Positions 32,455 to 41,606 of a stretch of DNA of 64,000 nt are shown here, piece after piece. The position numbers and the translations under genes were made by a program. Below the pieces are notes generated by a model that saw only the letters and a list, made by a program, of their open reading frames with translations, was not told the DNA's origin and did not search any database. The DNA comes from CAYFWF01 sp964346815. GTDB taxonomy: Bacteria; Acidobacteriota; Aminicenantia; Aminicenantales; Aminicenantaceae. How positions within the stretch are numbered: position 1 is the first letter of the stretch; each line of letters begins with the position of its first letter. Location of the stretch: assembly GCA_964346815.1 (NCBI GenBank), contig CAYFWF010000007.1, positions 1-64,000 on the forward strand, read 5' to 3'.

Positions 32455-35400
32455 ATGAACAGGAGAATAAGGACCGGCTGGATATGGATCCTTGTTCTTT
32501 TTCTTTCCCTCCCATATGGATTAGGTTCTGAAGATGGACAGCCCGTTCGATCCAGTGTCCTCAGCCTTCTTGAGAGATTTCCCGCTCAAGATCCGGAAGA
32601 AAGAGAATGGCTGGCTTTAGAGTTGATCGAGTTGGGCCTGGACGGGATTTTGGAAATCTGCGGTATGCTGCTTCCTCCTGGAGATGGCGATGATACGCAG
32701 GCGCGGTTCGCTCTCGACGCATTGACCACCACTGCCAGCCAGAGAGGGCGGGAGAGAGAACGGTGGATGGTTGCCAGAGCCTTGATCAAAGCTCTGGAGA
32801 AAGCGGCTGACAAAGAGATCCAGGCTTTTCTGATCCGGCAGCTTCAGCGAACAGGGAAGAACGAATCCGTCAAGCCCCTCCGGAAATATCTTTATGATAA
32901 AAGGCTGTGCGAGCCGGCTGTTCAGGCTTTGTTAGCAATCGGGACATCCGCGGCTGAAAAAGCCCTGCTTAAATCGCTCAAGTCGAACACAGGGAAAAAC
33001 AGGGTTGCCATAATCAAAGCCCTTGGGGAACTGCGCAGCAAAGATGCCACAAAAAAAATTCTCGAATATGCAGCCAGCAGGAACGATGAACTGCGCCGGA
33101 CTGCCCTCTTTGCACTGGCGAATATCGGTGATCCTCAGGCTGAGAATTTCCTGGACAAAGTTTCGCTCGAGGCCCCATCCTATGAACGTGTTCAGGCCCC
33201 CTCTCTGTATATTCTTTACGCTCAGCGTCTGGCGGAGGCAGGGTATAAGATCCGGTGTGTGCAAATATGCCGGAGACTGATCGAAAACTACACCGCCCCG
33301 CAGGAGAGTCATATCCCCTGCGCGGCCTTGAGCCTTCTGGTGGATACCCTGGGAGAGGAAGCCTTTACAGATCTCCTTCATGCTGTGGACGGTCCGAACC
33401 CGGATCTGCGAATACAGGCACTCCAGCTGTCAGCCAAGATCCCCGGCGAGGAGGCTACGGCCAAATGGATCACAAAGATGGAGAAGGCAGAGCCGGACAT
33501 TCGGGCCCAGATCATCGCCATGCTCGGAGCGCGTGGGGACAAGACAGCACTTCCCGTTCTCATCAAAAAATTAGAAAGCCCTAATAAAAAAGTGCGGTTG
33601 GCAGCCATTTCCTCTGTCGCGAAACTAGGAGAGGCCGAGGTTCTGGAAGACTTAACCTTTCTCCTCCACAGCGAGGACGCAGACCAGATCGCTGCCGTCC
33701 AACAGGCCCTTTTCACTCTTCCAGGCAACCTCGTCGTTCCCCGTGCAGCGATGTTGATCGAAGAAGTGCCGGCGGTATCCCAGGCTGCCTTGATCGAGAT
33801 TCTTTCGGAACGAAAGGCGCGAGAACATATAGATGTCGTTTTCTCAATGACAGAAAGCCAAGATGAGAGGGTCAGGCAGGCGGCTATGAAAGGGCTTGCC
33901 CGTTTGGCCAAAGAGGAAGTCCTGCCAACTCTGATCCGCATGCTCCTTGAGGAGACAGAAAGCAGGGATATTAGGCTTCTTCAGAATGCCGTTGTAGCCG
34001 CATCCAACCAGATCGAAGAAAAGGAGGGACGTGCAAAGCCCATACTCGAGGCTTTAGAAGCTGCTGATGAAGATAAACAGGCCGACCTTTTGAGGCCTCT
34101 TTCCAGGATCGGGGGACAGGAAGCTCTTCATGTCGTGACAGCCAGAGCCAAAAGCGATGATTCCCGGATTCAAACCGTCGCCGTATCTGTATTGTCCGAA
34201 TGGCCAGACTGGGATGCTGTCGAGGAGCTCTTGGAAATTTGTCGAAACACAAAAAATAAAAAACAGCTCCTTCTCGCTGTTCGGGGATGCTGCCGTTTGA
34301 TACATGAATCGGCTCTGGATCCGGGAGAGAAGCTGAAAAGGTACAAAGAGCTATGGAAGACTCTTTCGGATAACTCGGCGAGAGCCATGGTGCTCACAAG
34401 GATTGCAGAGGTCAAATCTCCGGAAGCGTTCAGATTCGCTGCGTCTTTTCTCGATGAAAAAGGAATGCGTTCGAGCGCCGCCGCGGCGGTGACACAGATC
34501 GCTTATTCAGGGAGAAACCTGTCTCAGAAAATTGGGAGGCCCGAACTTCTGGCAGCCTTTCATAAAACCAGCTCAGTTGTGGAGGACCAGTCACTGCGGC
34601 GCCGGCTGGATGCCTTCCTCGGAGCCATGTTGAAAGAAGAAGGGTTTGAGGAGCTTTTCAACGGGAAAGATCTTTCGGGATGGAAAGGACTGGTGGGTGA
34701 TCCCGTAAGGAGAGCCCAGATGGATCCTGAGGAGCTCAAGAAAGCTCGAATTAGAGCAGATCAGGCGATGCGTGACCATTGGAAGGTTGTGGAAGGGATT
34801 CTCGTTTTCGACGGGAAGGGAGAAAGCCTTTGTACGGTCAAGGATTATGGTGATTTTGAGTTGTTGGTGGATTGGAAGATTGAGCAAGGCGGAGACAGCG
34901 GCATCTATCTGCGCGGTTCACCTCAAGTCCAGATTTGGGATCCGGCCAACGAAGGCATAGGATCTGGAGGTCTTTACAACAACCAGATCGGTCCGAACAG
35001 ACCTTTAGAGCTTGCGGACAACCCTGTAGACGAGTGGAATACGTTCCGGATAAGAATGGTCGGAGAGCGGGTAACCGTTTATCTGAACGGTGTGCTGGTC
35101 GTCGATGACGTCATGATGGAAAATTATTGGGAGAGAGACAAGCCGATCTATTCCTTCGGGCCGATCGAGCTCCAAGCACATGGAAACCCCCTTTATTTCA
35201 GAAATATCTACATCCGAGAGATTTCCCGGGATGATGGAGGGAAGGGATTGACCGAAGAAGAGATCCAGGAAGGCTTTGTTTCTCTTTTTAACGGAAAGGA
35301 TTTGGCGGGATGGACAGGAGATAAAGAAGGTTATGTGGCTGAGAACGGCAAGATCGTTGTCTATCCAGAGCGAGGCAGCGGAAATCTTTACACGGAAAAG

Positions 35401-35850
35401 GAATACGGCGATTTCATTCTACGGTTCGAATTCAAACTCGTACCCGAAGCAAACAACGGACTCGGGATCCGTGCACCTTTGAAAGGCAATGCAGCCTATG
35501 ATGGAATGGAGATTCAGATCCTGGATAACACAGCGGAGCTCTATAAAAACCTCGAACCTTACCAGTATCACGGATCGATTTACGGTGTCGTTCCCGCAAA
35601 ACGCGGTCATCTCAAGTCAGTGGGGGAATGGAACCGGGAGCAGGTCACTGCACAGGGAAAAAGAATAATCGTCGATCTCAACGGCGTTACGATCGTGGAT
35701 GCTGATATTGGCGAATCCAGCACTCCTCTAACCATGGATGGAAGAGACCACCCTGGACTGAAGAGGGAGAAGGGGCATATCGGATTTCTGGGCCACGGTT
35801 ATCGGGTGGAATTCCGCAACCTCCGCATCAAGGAGCTGAAAGAGAACTAA
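32455..35850 (+). CDS. Secreted HEAT-repeat protein with two C-terminal DUF1080 domains
   Basis: A 1131-residue exported protein. After a signal peptide (WIWILVLFLSLPYGLGS), residues about 40-720 consist of HEAT/PBS-type alpha repeats (for example KALGELRSKDATKKILEYA, AISSVAKLGEAEVLEDLTFL). Two DUF1080 domains follow, starting ELFNGKDLSGW (about 728) and SLFNGKDLAGW (about 943). DUF1080 is a concanavalin-like fold now linked to 3-keto-disaccharide hydrolysis; each domain carries GNLYTEKEYGDF- or GDSGIYLRG-like blocks. The N-terminal repeats are probably a binding scaffold. It is probably co-transcribed with the Tat oxidoreductase before it, so C3 oxidation followed by hydrolysis is a sensible inference. 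Its stop overlaps that of the convergent GWxTD gene. Confidence 0.8.
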   Translation: MNRRIRTGWIWILVLFLSLPYGLGSEDGQPVRSSVLSLLERFPAQDPEEREWLALELIELGLDGILEICGMLLPPGDGDDTQARFALDALTTTASQRGRERERWMVARALIKALEKAADKEIQAFLIRQLQRTGKNESVKPLRKYLYDKRLCEPAVQALLAIGTSAAEKALLKSLKSNTGKNRVAIIKALGELRSKDATKKILEYAASRNDELRRTALFALANIGDPQAENFLDKVSLEAPSYERVQAPSLYILYAQRLAEAGYKIRCVQICRRLIENYTAPQESHIPCAALSLLVDTLGEEAFTDLLHAVDGPNPDLRIQALQLSAKIPGEEATAKWITKMEKAEPDIRAQIIAMLGARGDKTALPVLIKKLESPNKKVRLAAISSVAKLGEAEVLEDLTFLLHSEDADQIAAVQQALFTLPGNLVVPRAAMLIEEVPAVSQAALIEILSERKAREHIDVVFSMTESQDERVRQAAMKGLARLAKEEVLPTLIRMLLEETESRDIRLLQNAVVAASNQIEEKEGRAKPILEALEAADEDKQADLLRPLSRIGGQEALHVVTARAKSDDSRIQTVAVSVLSEWPDWDAVEELLEICRNTKNKKQLLLAVRGCCRLIHESALDPGEKLKRYKELWKTLSDNSARAMVLTRIAEVKSPEAFRFAASFLDEKGMRSSAAAAVTQIAYSGRNLSQKIGRPELLAAFHKTSSVVEDQSLRRRLDAFLGAMLKEEGFEELFNGKDLSGWKGLVGDPVRRAQMDPEELKKARIRADQAMRDHWKVVEGILVFDGKGESLCTVKDYGDFELLVDWKIEQGGDSGIYLRGSPQVQIWDPANEGIGSGGLYNNQIGPNRPLELADNPVDEWNTFRIRMVGERVTVYLNGVLVVDDVMMENYWERDKPIYSFGPIELQAHGNPLYFRNIYIREISRDDGGKGLTEEEIQEGFVSLFNGKDLAGWTGDKEGYVAENGKIVVYPERGSGNLYTEKEYGDFILRFEFKLVPEANNGLGIRAPLKGNAAYDGMEIQILDNTAELYKNLEPYQYHGSIYGVVPAKRGHLKSVGEWNREQVTAQGKRIIVDLNGVTIVDADIGESSTPLTMDGRDHPGLKREKGHIGFLGHGYRVEFRNLRIKELKEN

Positions 35851-37997
35851 TCATTTCTTTCTTTGATTTGATCGATAATTTTTTTTATCTGTTCTTGGTT
35901 AGGACTAATTTCCAACGATTTCTCCCAGGCGCGCAGAGCCTGTTCTTTATTCCCGAGCTTAAAATAGCAATCTCCGATAGAATTCAGGACCGCTACCACA
36001 TCGCCCTTCTGGGAGAGGCCTTTCTGATAGAAACCGATCGCTTCTTCGAATTCTCCCATATTTTCCGAGGCTCTTCCAAGCGTGAAGAAAAGCCCAAAAT
36101 TTTCTATTCCTTCTTGTTCAAAAGGCGTGAGGACTGTTCTCACTTTCTCGAATTCTCTCAGTGCCATGAGAACTCTCGTGTAACTCAAGGCATAGTCCAG
36201 TGAATCCGGCTTTTTTTCATATGCTTTCACCAGTTCATCGTGGGCCTTCTGGATTTCCCCCTTGTTAAAAAATTGATTTCCCAGGATGTAGGAATAATAC
36301 GGATCATCGGCAGGCGGATTGGTCTGGGCGACGAGCCAGGATCCTGGGAGGGGCTTTTTTGTGACCGAGAGCGCGTCTCTTTCGGAAAGAAGCCTCTTCC
36401 CATCTTGATCGAGGAGAGAAACCTCAACCGTATATATTCCTGGTGGAAATTTCTCCAATGGTATTTCCTCGAGAAAAGAACTTCCGTTTCTATATTCATC
36501 GATTTTTCTCTGGTAAGTCTGGAACGGCTCCACCCCCGAATAGAACGTGAATTGCAATGTGCCCCCCTCTTTCAGTTCCTGGCTCAAGCTGTAGACCTGG
36601 ATGAAAAGGAACAATATGTCTTTATCGAGGAATGTGTTGTTGACCGATGGATAAATTTGCAGACGTCCTACCTGAAAGGCTCTGCTGGATTCGCTGTATG
36701 GTGAGTCTTTGTTGACTTTCCTGGCCAGGATGAGAGGGCTCATCTGCAGGTGTTTTCCCTCAGGAACGGAGATCGTTCGTTCGAAAGAAGTGAATTCCTT
36801 GGTGACCAGATTCTCGAACAGGAGATGGATGGTATAGTCTCCTGGAATCATCGGGAAAGAATCGCAGAGATGAAAGGAACTTTTCTCCAGCATTTCTAGC
36901 TCGTCCTTTCTCAATTCGAGAGGGACATCTCTTCCCCATTGAAAGACCGTTTTTCCTTCCGAACCCGCCATGCGAATAGAAGTCCGCAGATTCGTAACAT
37001 ACTTCTCCTGATAATAATCCACAGAAAGAGTCTCGGGCACCAGAATGTAGTTCACGAAGAAAAGCCCCGTAGGATCCTGGAGGATGTTCACCCTAGAATA
37101 ATTACCGATGTAATGGACAGAGTAACTGACCTCAACCGATGCTTTGTGCTCTAAAAATTCATAGGCATAATTGTCATCGATCCGCTTGTGAGGATAGGTC
37201 TCAACGTCTTTCAGGAGCACAGTGGAAGGAAGAATATATTCTGGATCGGCTCTTCCTGGAAAGTTGGACAGCGAGGCCTCAGCCAACTCGATCCCTACGT
37301 AATGACGTATTAACTTGTATGCATTCAAATTTCTCTGGTCCAGCTGGGCAGCCAACTTCTTTTCAAATGCTTCTTCAGCCGGATTCTCTGGCCTTGCATC
37401 TTGCTCTGGGAGCGTTCTCGTTATGACCGTAGACCTAGTTTCCCTTTCAGTAAACGGAACGAGACTTTGGGGTCCATCTACCATCGGGCTGTAAAGCTCA
37501 TAGTCTTCTGCTCCATATCTCTTGAAGAACATGAGACGAAAACTGGATGCCTGCCCCAGTTTTGGATTACCAGAATAATACCAGATCTCTACAGGATGGA
37601 TCTCTGGTGTCGAATATCTTTCCAAATGGTTAGGCCTGCCCAGCATGATGTAAAAATGTCCTCTATCTGTTCTCCATCCTTCCACAGGCGTTCCTCTCCC
37701 GAATTTTTTATTGGCGAATTCAATCCTTCTGTAATGCTCATCTTTGAACTCATTGGTTTGCGTTCCTGGAGTCGGGTCTCTTTGCCGCCAGAATTCCTCG
37801 ATGAAGAGATCTCTTTCCCTATCGTTTTCAAGCTTGTAAAAAACCTCTTTTTCTTTAGGAGTGATGATGTAGACGACCTCTTCCTCTATCCAGCTCTTGT
37901 ATTTTTCGGAGTGCTCGGAATTCTGCTGCGAATAAAGGCTTATGGAGTAGAACGATATAAATAGGAAAACCAAACTCTTCAAAAGCTTTTGTTTCAT
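35847..37997 (-). CDS. GWxTD-domain protein with C-terminal TPRs
   Basis: A 716-residue exported protein with signal peptide LLKSLVFLFISFYSISLYSQ. The GWxTD domain occupies about 35-140: WIEEEVVYIITPKEKEVFYK, FIEEFWRQRDPTPGTQTNEF, and GWRTDRGHFYIMLGRPN (GWRTD at 107-111). The middle (about 230-570) is beta-rich, and about 590-700 form three TPR units (YYSYILGNQFFNKGEIQKAH, VVAVLNSIGDCYFKLGNKEQALRAW). GWxTD proteins are found mainly in Acidobacteriota-type and related phyla and have no assigned activity. The ribosome site is TGGAGAA. The neighbour on the same strand is the SH3/beta-barrel gene, transcribed before it with a 76-bp gap. Confidence 0.85.
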   Translation of the reverse strand: MKQKLLKSLVFLFISFYSISLYSQQNSEHSEKYKSWIEEEVVYIITPKEKEVFYKLENDRERDLFIEEFWRQRDPTPGTQTNEFKDEHYRRIEFANKKFGRGTPVEGWRTDRGHFYIMLGRPNHLERYSTPEIHPVEIWYYSGNPKLGQASSFRLMFFKRYGAEDYELYSPMVDGPQSLVPFTERETRSTVITRTLPEQDARPENPAEEAFEKKLAAQLDQRNLNAYKLIRHYVGIELAEASLSNFPGRADPEYILPSTVLLKDVETYPHKRIDDNYAYEFLEHKASVEVSYSVHYIGNYSRVNILQDPTGLFFVNYILVPETLSVDYYQEKYVTNLRTSIRMAGSEGKTVFQWGRDVPLELRKDELEMLEKSSFHLCDSFPMIPGDYTIHLLFENLVTKEFTSFERTISVPEGKHLQMSPLILARKVNKDSPYSESSRAFQVGRLQIYPSVNNTFLDKDILFLFIQVYSLSQELKEGGTLQFTFYSGVEPFQTYQRKIDEYRNGSSFLEEIPLEKFPPGIYTVEVSLLDQDGKRLLSERDALSVTKKPLPGSWLVAQTNPPADDPYYSYILGNQFFNKGEIQKAHDELVKAYEKKPDSLDYALSYTRVLMALREFEKVRTVLTPFEQEGIENFGLFFTLGRASENMGEFEEAIGFYQKGLSQKGDVVAVLNSIGDCYFKLGNKEQALRAWEKSLEISPNQEQIKKIIDQIKERND

Positions 37998-38073
37998 TGG
38001 ACATTCTCCATGAGTCGCATTTGTCTTTATAGTTTAATGTCTCTCTGTTCCTTCTTTCTTTTTAGTTGGAGCC

Positions 38074-39189
38074 TTAAAACTTAATGATCAGTCCAGCTCT
38101 GAGACTGATACCGCTCAAGTTGAAGGAGGCCTTTCTCAATATTTTGAACCCGAAAGGCTCATCAGCTCGAATGGTTAGATAGGAATAAGTTTCATCTTCC
38201 ATATAATAAAGCGTTCCGTTTTCTTCCGAATACACATTATCGGTGTTTCTGAGCCTTTCTTTACCCTCGAAGTTGGATATTTTGGCATATCTTCCTTGGC
38301 CCTCGATAAAAAACACAGATCTTTTGTTCAAATCCACTGCAATTCCCAGTCCTCCGTGAAATCCGAGGCTCTGTGCGGTCGCTTTCTGAAAAATGTCTGT
38401 GATATCTTTTATGTTCGTTTCCAGCGCATAAGAATATCTGGCTAGATAAAGAGAGGGTCCTCCGTTTAAGTAGACAGCAAATGGACCAAGAATGGGAATG
38501 GTGAAAAACATTCCCATTCTGATGGGTACAACATTGATTTTAGGAATGCTGCCCACTTGCTGTATCAGATACAGCTCCTTGCCGGATACCAGGAGAAAAT
38601 TTGTGCCAGAGGCACGGATATAACTCGTTCCCAGCCCAATCCCGATTCGGGGTTTAATATAGAAAATGATATCTCCTGAGATATCGAATGCTGGACTGAA
38701 GGATTCTGGCCTCTTGTCTACCGTATAACCTGAGGAAAAGAAAAAATCGGCAGCAGAATCAAAAAAACCTCTTGTCCCATTTTCTACATCTCCAAAGCCA
38801 AAAAAACTCAGGCCTCCGCTGAGTTTTACCCTCAATCCTATCCCCTCGAAAAACTCAGGCTCTTCTTCCCAAAAATCCGGCTCTTTGATAATCTTTTCCT
38901 CAATGACCTCTACATCGCTTGAGTGAAGATACCCGATAAGCGAAAATCCTTTCTCGTCGGGGCCTATGACCACTCGGAACCACTCCCCTGTCTTTTCGTA
39001 GGAATCCAGGACCGTTCCTCTCGACATCGTGGATGCCACAGGACTCTCTGCATTGGGTTCCAGACGGATATTTGCCCCCTCAACCGAGATCTTTACTTTC
39101 CATTGAGAAGTATCCGAGTATAGCGGATAAAGAATGAGCAAAATCATGCAGGCCAGCAGCAGACATTTCAGATGATATCGCATTGTCAT
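38074..39189 (-). CDS. SH3-domain plus outer-membrane beta-barrel protein
   Basis: A 371-residue exported protein. ATG 39189 has AAAGGAAAA before it, and the N-terminus is a signal peptide (CLLLACMILLILYPLYS). Residues about 30-95 form a bacterial SH3 domain (SVEGANIRLEPNAESPVAST, a typical NxRxxPs block, and GEWFRVVI), which commonly binds peptidoglycan peptides. After an acidic linker (KEPDFWEEEPEFFEG), the rest (about 120-371) reads as eight or more amphipathic beta strands ending in GISLRAGLIIKF, which fits a small outer-membrane barrel. The combination could tether cell wall and outer membrane. No family name is certain. Confidence 0.65.
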   Translation of the reverse strand: MTMRYHLKCLLLACMILLILYPLYSDTSQWKVKISVEGANIRLEPNAESPVASTMSRGTVLDSYEKTGEWFRVVIGPDEKGFSLIGYLHSSDVEVIEEKIIKEPDFWEEEPEFFEGIGLRVKLSGGLSFFGFGDVENGTRGFFDSAADFFFSSGYTVDKRPESFSPAFDISGDIIFYIKPRIGIGLGTSYIRASGTNFLLVSGKELYLIQQVGSIPKINVVPIRMGMFFTIPILGPFAVYLNGGPSLYLARYSYALETNIKDITDIFQKATAQSLGFHGGLGIAVDLNKRSVFFIEGQGRYAKISNFEGKERLRNTDNVYSEENGTLYYMEDETYSYLTIRADEPFGFKILRKASFNLSGISLRAGLIIKF

Positions 39190-39495
39190 TGATTTTCCTT
39201 TCACTCTTTTATTCTAACCCCCCCACATTCGATACGCAATATTTCTGTTAAATAATGACAAGAGCGTCTTTCTTTTTTTCGGTGATCGCCATCCATGCAT
39301 TGGCTGTGTGTTATGGAAGAGAACCTAGAATGGAAACTCCACACTTTCGTAAACGAACGTATCCATGCTCGTTAAGGAAATGTGACGGTATTCGCTATCT
39401 TAAGATTAGCATCGAGGTAGAAAGGACAAAAGTCAGGAAGAGGCAGGAAGAGGGAAGAGGCGAAATCAGTTCGGGGTTCAGATGAGAATCCCGGA
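39190..39495. other. Gap upstream of the SH3/barrel gene
   Basis: This 306-bp stretch holds no gene I can support; one 76-codon frame on the plus strand lacks a ribosome site and resembles no protein. On the reverse strand TAGAAT with TTGCGT 17 nt upstream is a possible weak promoter for the SH3/barrel gene. Confidence 0.35.
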
Positions 39496-40329
39496 TCAGA
39501 GACCGGAAACATTTTGCCTGGAGAAATGAACAAAGGGGAAACATTCGGGGATATGGGAGTCGTAGACACCATGTTTATTGAAGGCCCACCCGAGTGAAGG
39601 CTCAACGGGCTCGCCGTTTGGAGCCACAGCCTCGAAGCGAGAAAAATCGAGCCTCCAGATATCTTCATCCCCGGGGGGAAGGGGACGGTCTTGGGCCAGA
39701 AGACCCATTCCTTTCCAAGGGAACTCCAATTCGACCGTCCACCCTCTGTCGACATCCGAGTTGTCATTGAGGGTACCGTCCACCTGAACCCCGCATTTCA
39801 ATCCAGAGAAATCCCAATCCAGAAAAGCCCACCGTTTTCCCCGAGGGTGTTTTTCGTAACGCAGACTGTCTTGGAATCCGCCCAGGACATCCACTCTTTG
39901 GTTGAGGAGATCGAACTCGGGGCGATCAAAAGCGCTGCCCTTTTTGTAGGCATCCTGCCAGATGAAAAAGGCCTCATAAATAGTTCCCAGGGCGTTGATT
40001 TCGAACTCGTAGTAACAGTCTTTCCCGGCTATGAAGACCTCTACATCGTTTTCCTTATAAATGGGCGAATCCCTTTCTGTGAAGTTTGCTTGGACATAAG
40101 GTTCTTCCACCCAAAAAGCGATGTACAGAGATACATCATCCCAGAGCGCTGCCATCCGGGTATCCCATGGTCCCGGGTCTCCTGTAACCAGGTCCACAAA
40201 ACGAGGAGATCTTGGAGCTTTCTTCCAGGATCCCTCATCCAGACGGCCGTCGATCTCGAGAGTCTCGCTCGTTCGATAGCACGTATAGTGGCCGATATCT
40301 TTTTTCGGACAGCCGTACTGTTTAGTCAT
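39496..40329 (-). CDS. CBM9-like carbohydrate-binding protein
   Basis: A 277-residue protein matching the CBM9-like fold throughout: SETLEIDGRLDEGSWKKAPR, ALWDDVSLYIAFWVEEPY, YKENDVEVFIAGKDCYYEFE and GWTVELEFPWKGMG are the usual blocks of the sugar-binding jelly roll. No signal peptide is evident from the chosen ATG, so export is not shown. It may bind sugars for, or sense the substrates of, the neighbouring sugar-oxidation genes. It is divergent from the hydroxypyruvate-isomerase-like gene 321 bp away. Confidence 0.75.
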   Translation of the reverse strand: MTKQYGCPKKDIGHYTCYRTSETLEIDGRLDEGSWKKAPRSPRFVDLVTGDPGPWDTRMAALWDDVSLYIAFWVEEPYVQANFTERDSPIYKENDVEVFIAGKDCYYEFEINALGTIYEAFFIWQDAYKKGSAFDRPEFDLLNQRVDVLGGFQDSLRYEKHPRGKRWAFLDWDFSGLKCGVQVDGTLNDNSDVDRGWTVELEFPWKGMGLLAQDRPLPPGDEDIWRLDFSRFEAVAPNGEPVEPSLGWAFNKHGVYDSHIPECFPFVHFSRQNVSGL

Positions 40330-40650
40330 TCTTTCCCCTAATTTTTAGATTTTCATTTTATCCGTATTTTTACACAATCTGTCATGTCCTGTCGAGTGAA
40401 TGAGGAGGGCTAATGTTGAAAATTGGATATTGTTTCTATAGAATGCTGGTATGATCGGCACTGGACTGATCAGCCATGGTAAAGGTGACCAGCATATCCC
40501 CGCTCAAGTATTTGTAATCTTTTCTTTTTTCCCTCTTATTCAGAGTAAAAGTTAACGTTCATATTCAGTACCGTTCCCTCTGGCTGTACGTCCAGATATG
40601 ATCTGTGTGAAAAAATCGATGCACACTCCAATTTTGAAAGGAGGGAAAGG
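40330..40650. other. Divergent intergenic region at the start of the sugar-oxidation cluster
   Basis: This 321-bp stretch without a gene separates the divergent CBM9-like gene and the 40651-47158 gene run, so it should contain promoters for both. A short inverted repeat TCTGG...CCAGA at about 40578-40595 might be an operator. Strong AAAGGAGGG precedes the ATG at 40651. No clear -35/-10 pair was identified. Confidence 0.4.
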
Positions 40651-41583
40651 ATGGGAAAGAAAAAATATTCCAGGCGGCAGTTCATCGGCACAGCGGCAGC
40701 TGCTGCAGCAGCCTTGCCGGTCAAACCGCTCGATGCAGCAGTGGATAGAACCTTCGTCCAAAAGTCTCACTCCAGCTTTAAACTCAAGTATGCGCCCTAT
40801 TTTGGGATGTTCGAAGCCCATGCGGGCAAAAATCCGATCGACCAGATCAAATTCATGGCAGATCAGGGCTTCAAAGCCATGTTCGACAATGGGCTCATGA
40901 ATAAGGACCCGTCTTTACAGGAGGCAATCGCCAGGGAGATGAATCGTTTGGATATGGAGCTGGGACCCTTCGTTGCGTATGCGGATTTCAAGGTGAAATC
41001 CTTCGTTACTCAGGACAAGGAGATCAGAGACATGCTGGCAGCCAGGATGAAATCCGCCGTGGAAACAGCAAAACGCACCCATGCCCAATGGACCCTGGTC
41101 GTTCCTGGACGCTATGATGAAAGCCTGGAATGGGGTTACCAGACTGCCAATGTAGTCGATAATCTCAAATTCTGTGCGGAAATCTGCGAGCCGTCTGGTT
41201 TGGTCATAGCCATCGAACCCTTGAATCCCTGGGACCATCCCGGACTGTTCCTCACGAAAATTCCCCAGGCCTACCAAATCTGTAAAGCCGTCAGGAGCTC
41301 AAGCTGCAAGATTGTCAATGACATCTATCACCAGCAGATCACAGAAGGCAACCTTATACCCAATATCGATAGAGCGTGGGATGAAATAGCCAGCTTTCAT
41401 GTGGGAGACAATCCTGGCCGAAAAGAGCCCACCACCGGAGAGATCAACTACAAGAACATATTCGGGCACCTGCACGCCAGAGAATATGACGGTATCATCT
41501 GTATGGAGCATGGAAAAAGCAAAAAGGGCAGAGAGGGAGAAAGGGCTGTCATCGAGGCATATAAGGCATGCGATGATTTCTAG
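40651..41583 (+). CDS. Tat-exported TIM-barrel isomerase, hydroxypyruvate-isomerase-like
   Basis: A 310-residue protein whose core matches the hydroxypyruvate isomerase / AP-endonuclease-2 TIM barrel. Metal ligands appear in order: Glu in VIAIEPLNPWDHPG, Asp in IVNDIYHQQITEGNLIPNI (with DIYHQQ), His in FHVGDNPGRKEPTTGEINY, and Glu in GIICMEHG. It is preceded by a twin-arginine signal (YSRRQFIGTAAAAAAAL), which is unusual for this normally cytosolic enzyme family. Ribosome site AAAGGAGGG. It begins a run of + strand genes (40651-47158), 23 bp before an oxidoreductase gene. Probably an isomerase or epimerase, or a lyase acting on a keto sugar outside the cytoplasm. Confidence 0.8.
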   Translation: MGKKKYSRRQFIGTAAAAAAALPVKPLDAAVDRTFVQKSHSSFKLKYAPYFGMFEAHAGKNPIDQIKFMADQGFKAMFDNGLMNKDPSLQEAIAREMNRLDMELGPFVAYADFKVKSFVTQDKEIRDMLAARMKSAVETAKRTHAQWTLVVPGRYDESLEWGYQTANVVDNLKFCAEICEPSGLVIAIEPLNPWDHPGLFLTKIPQAYQICKAVRSSSCKIVNDIYHQQITEGNLIPNIDRAWDEIASFHVGDNPGRKEPTTGEINYKNIFGHLHAREYDGIICMEHGKSKKGREGERAVIEAYKACDDF

Positions 41584-41606
41584 TCATTGATTGAAAAGGA
41601 GGTATC

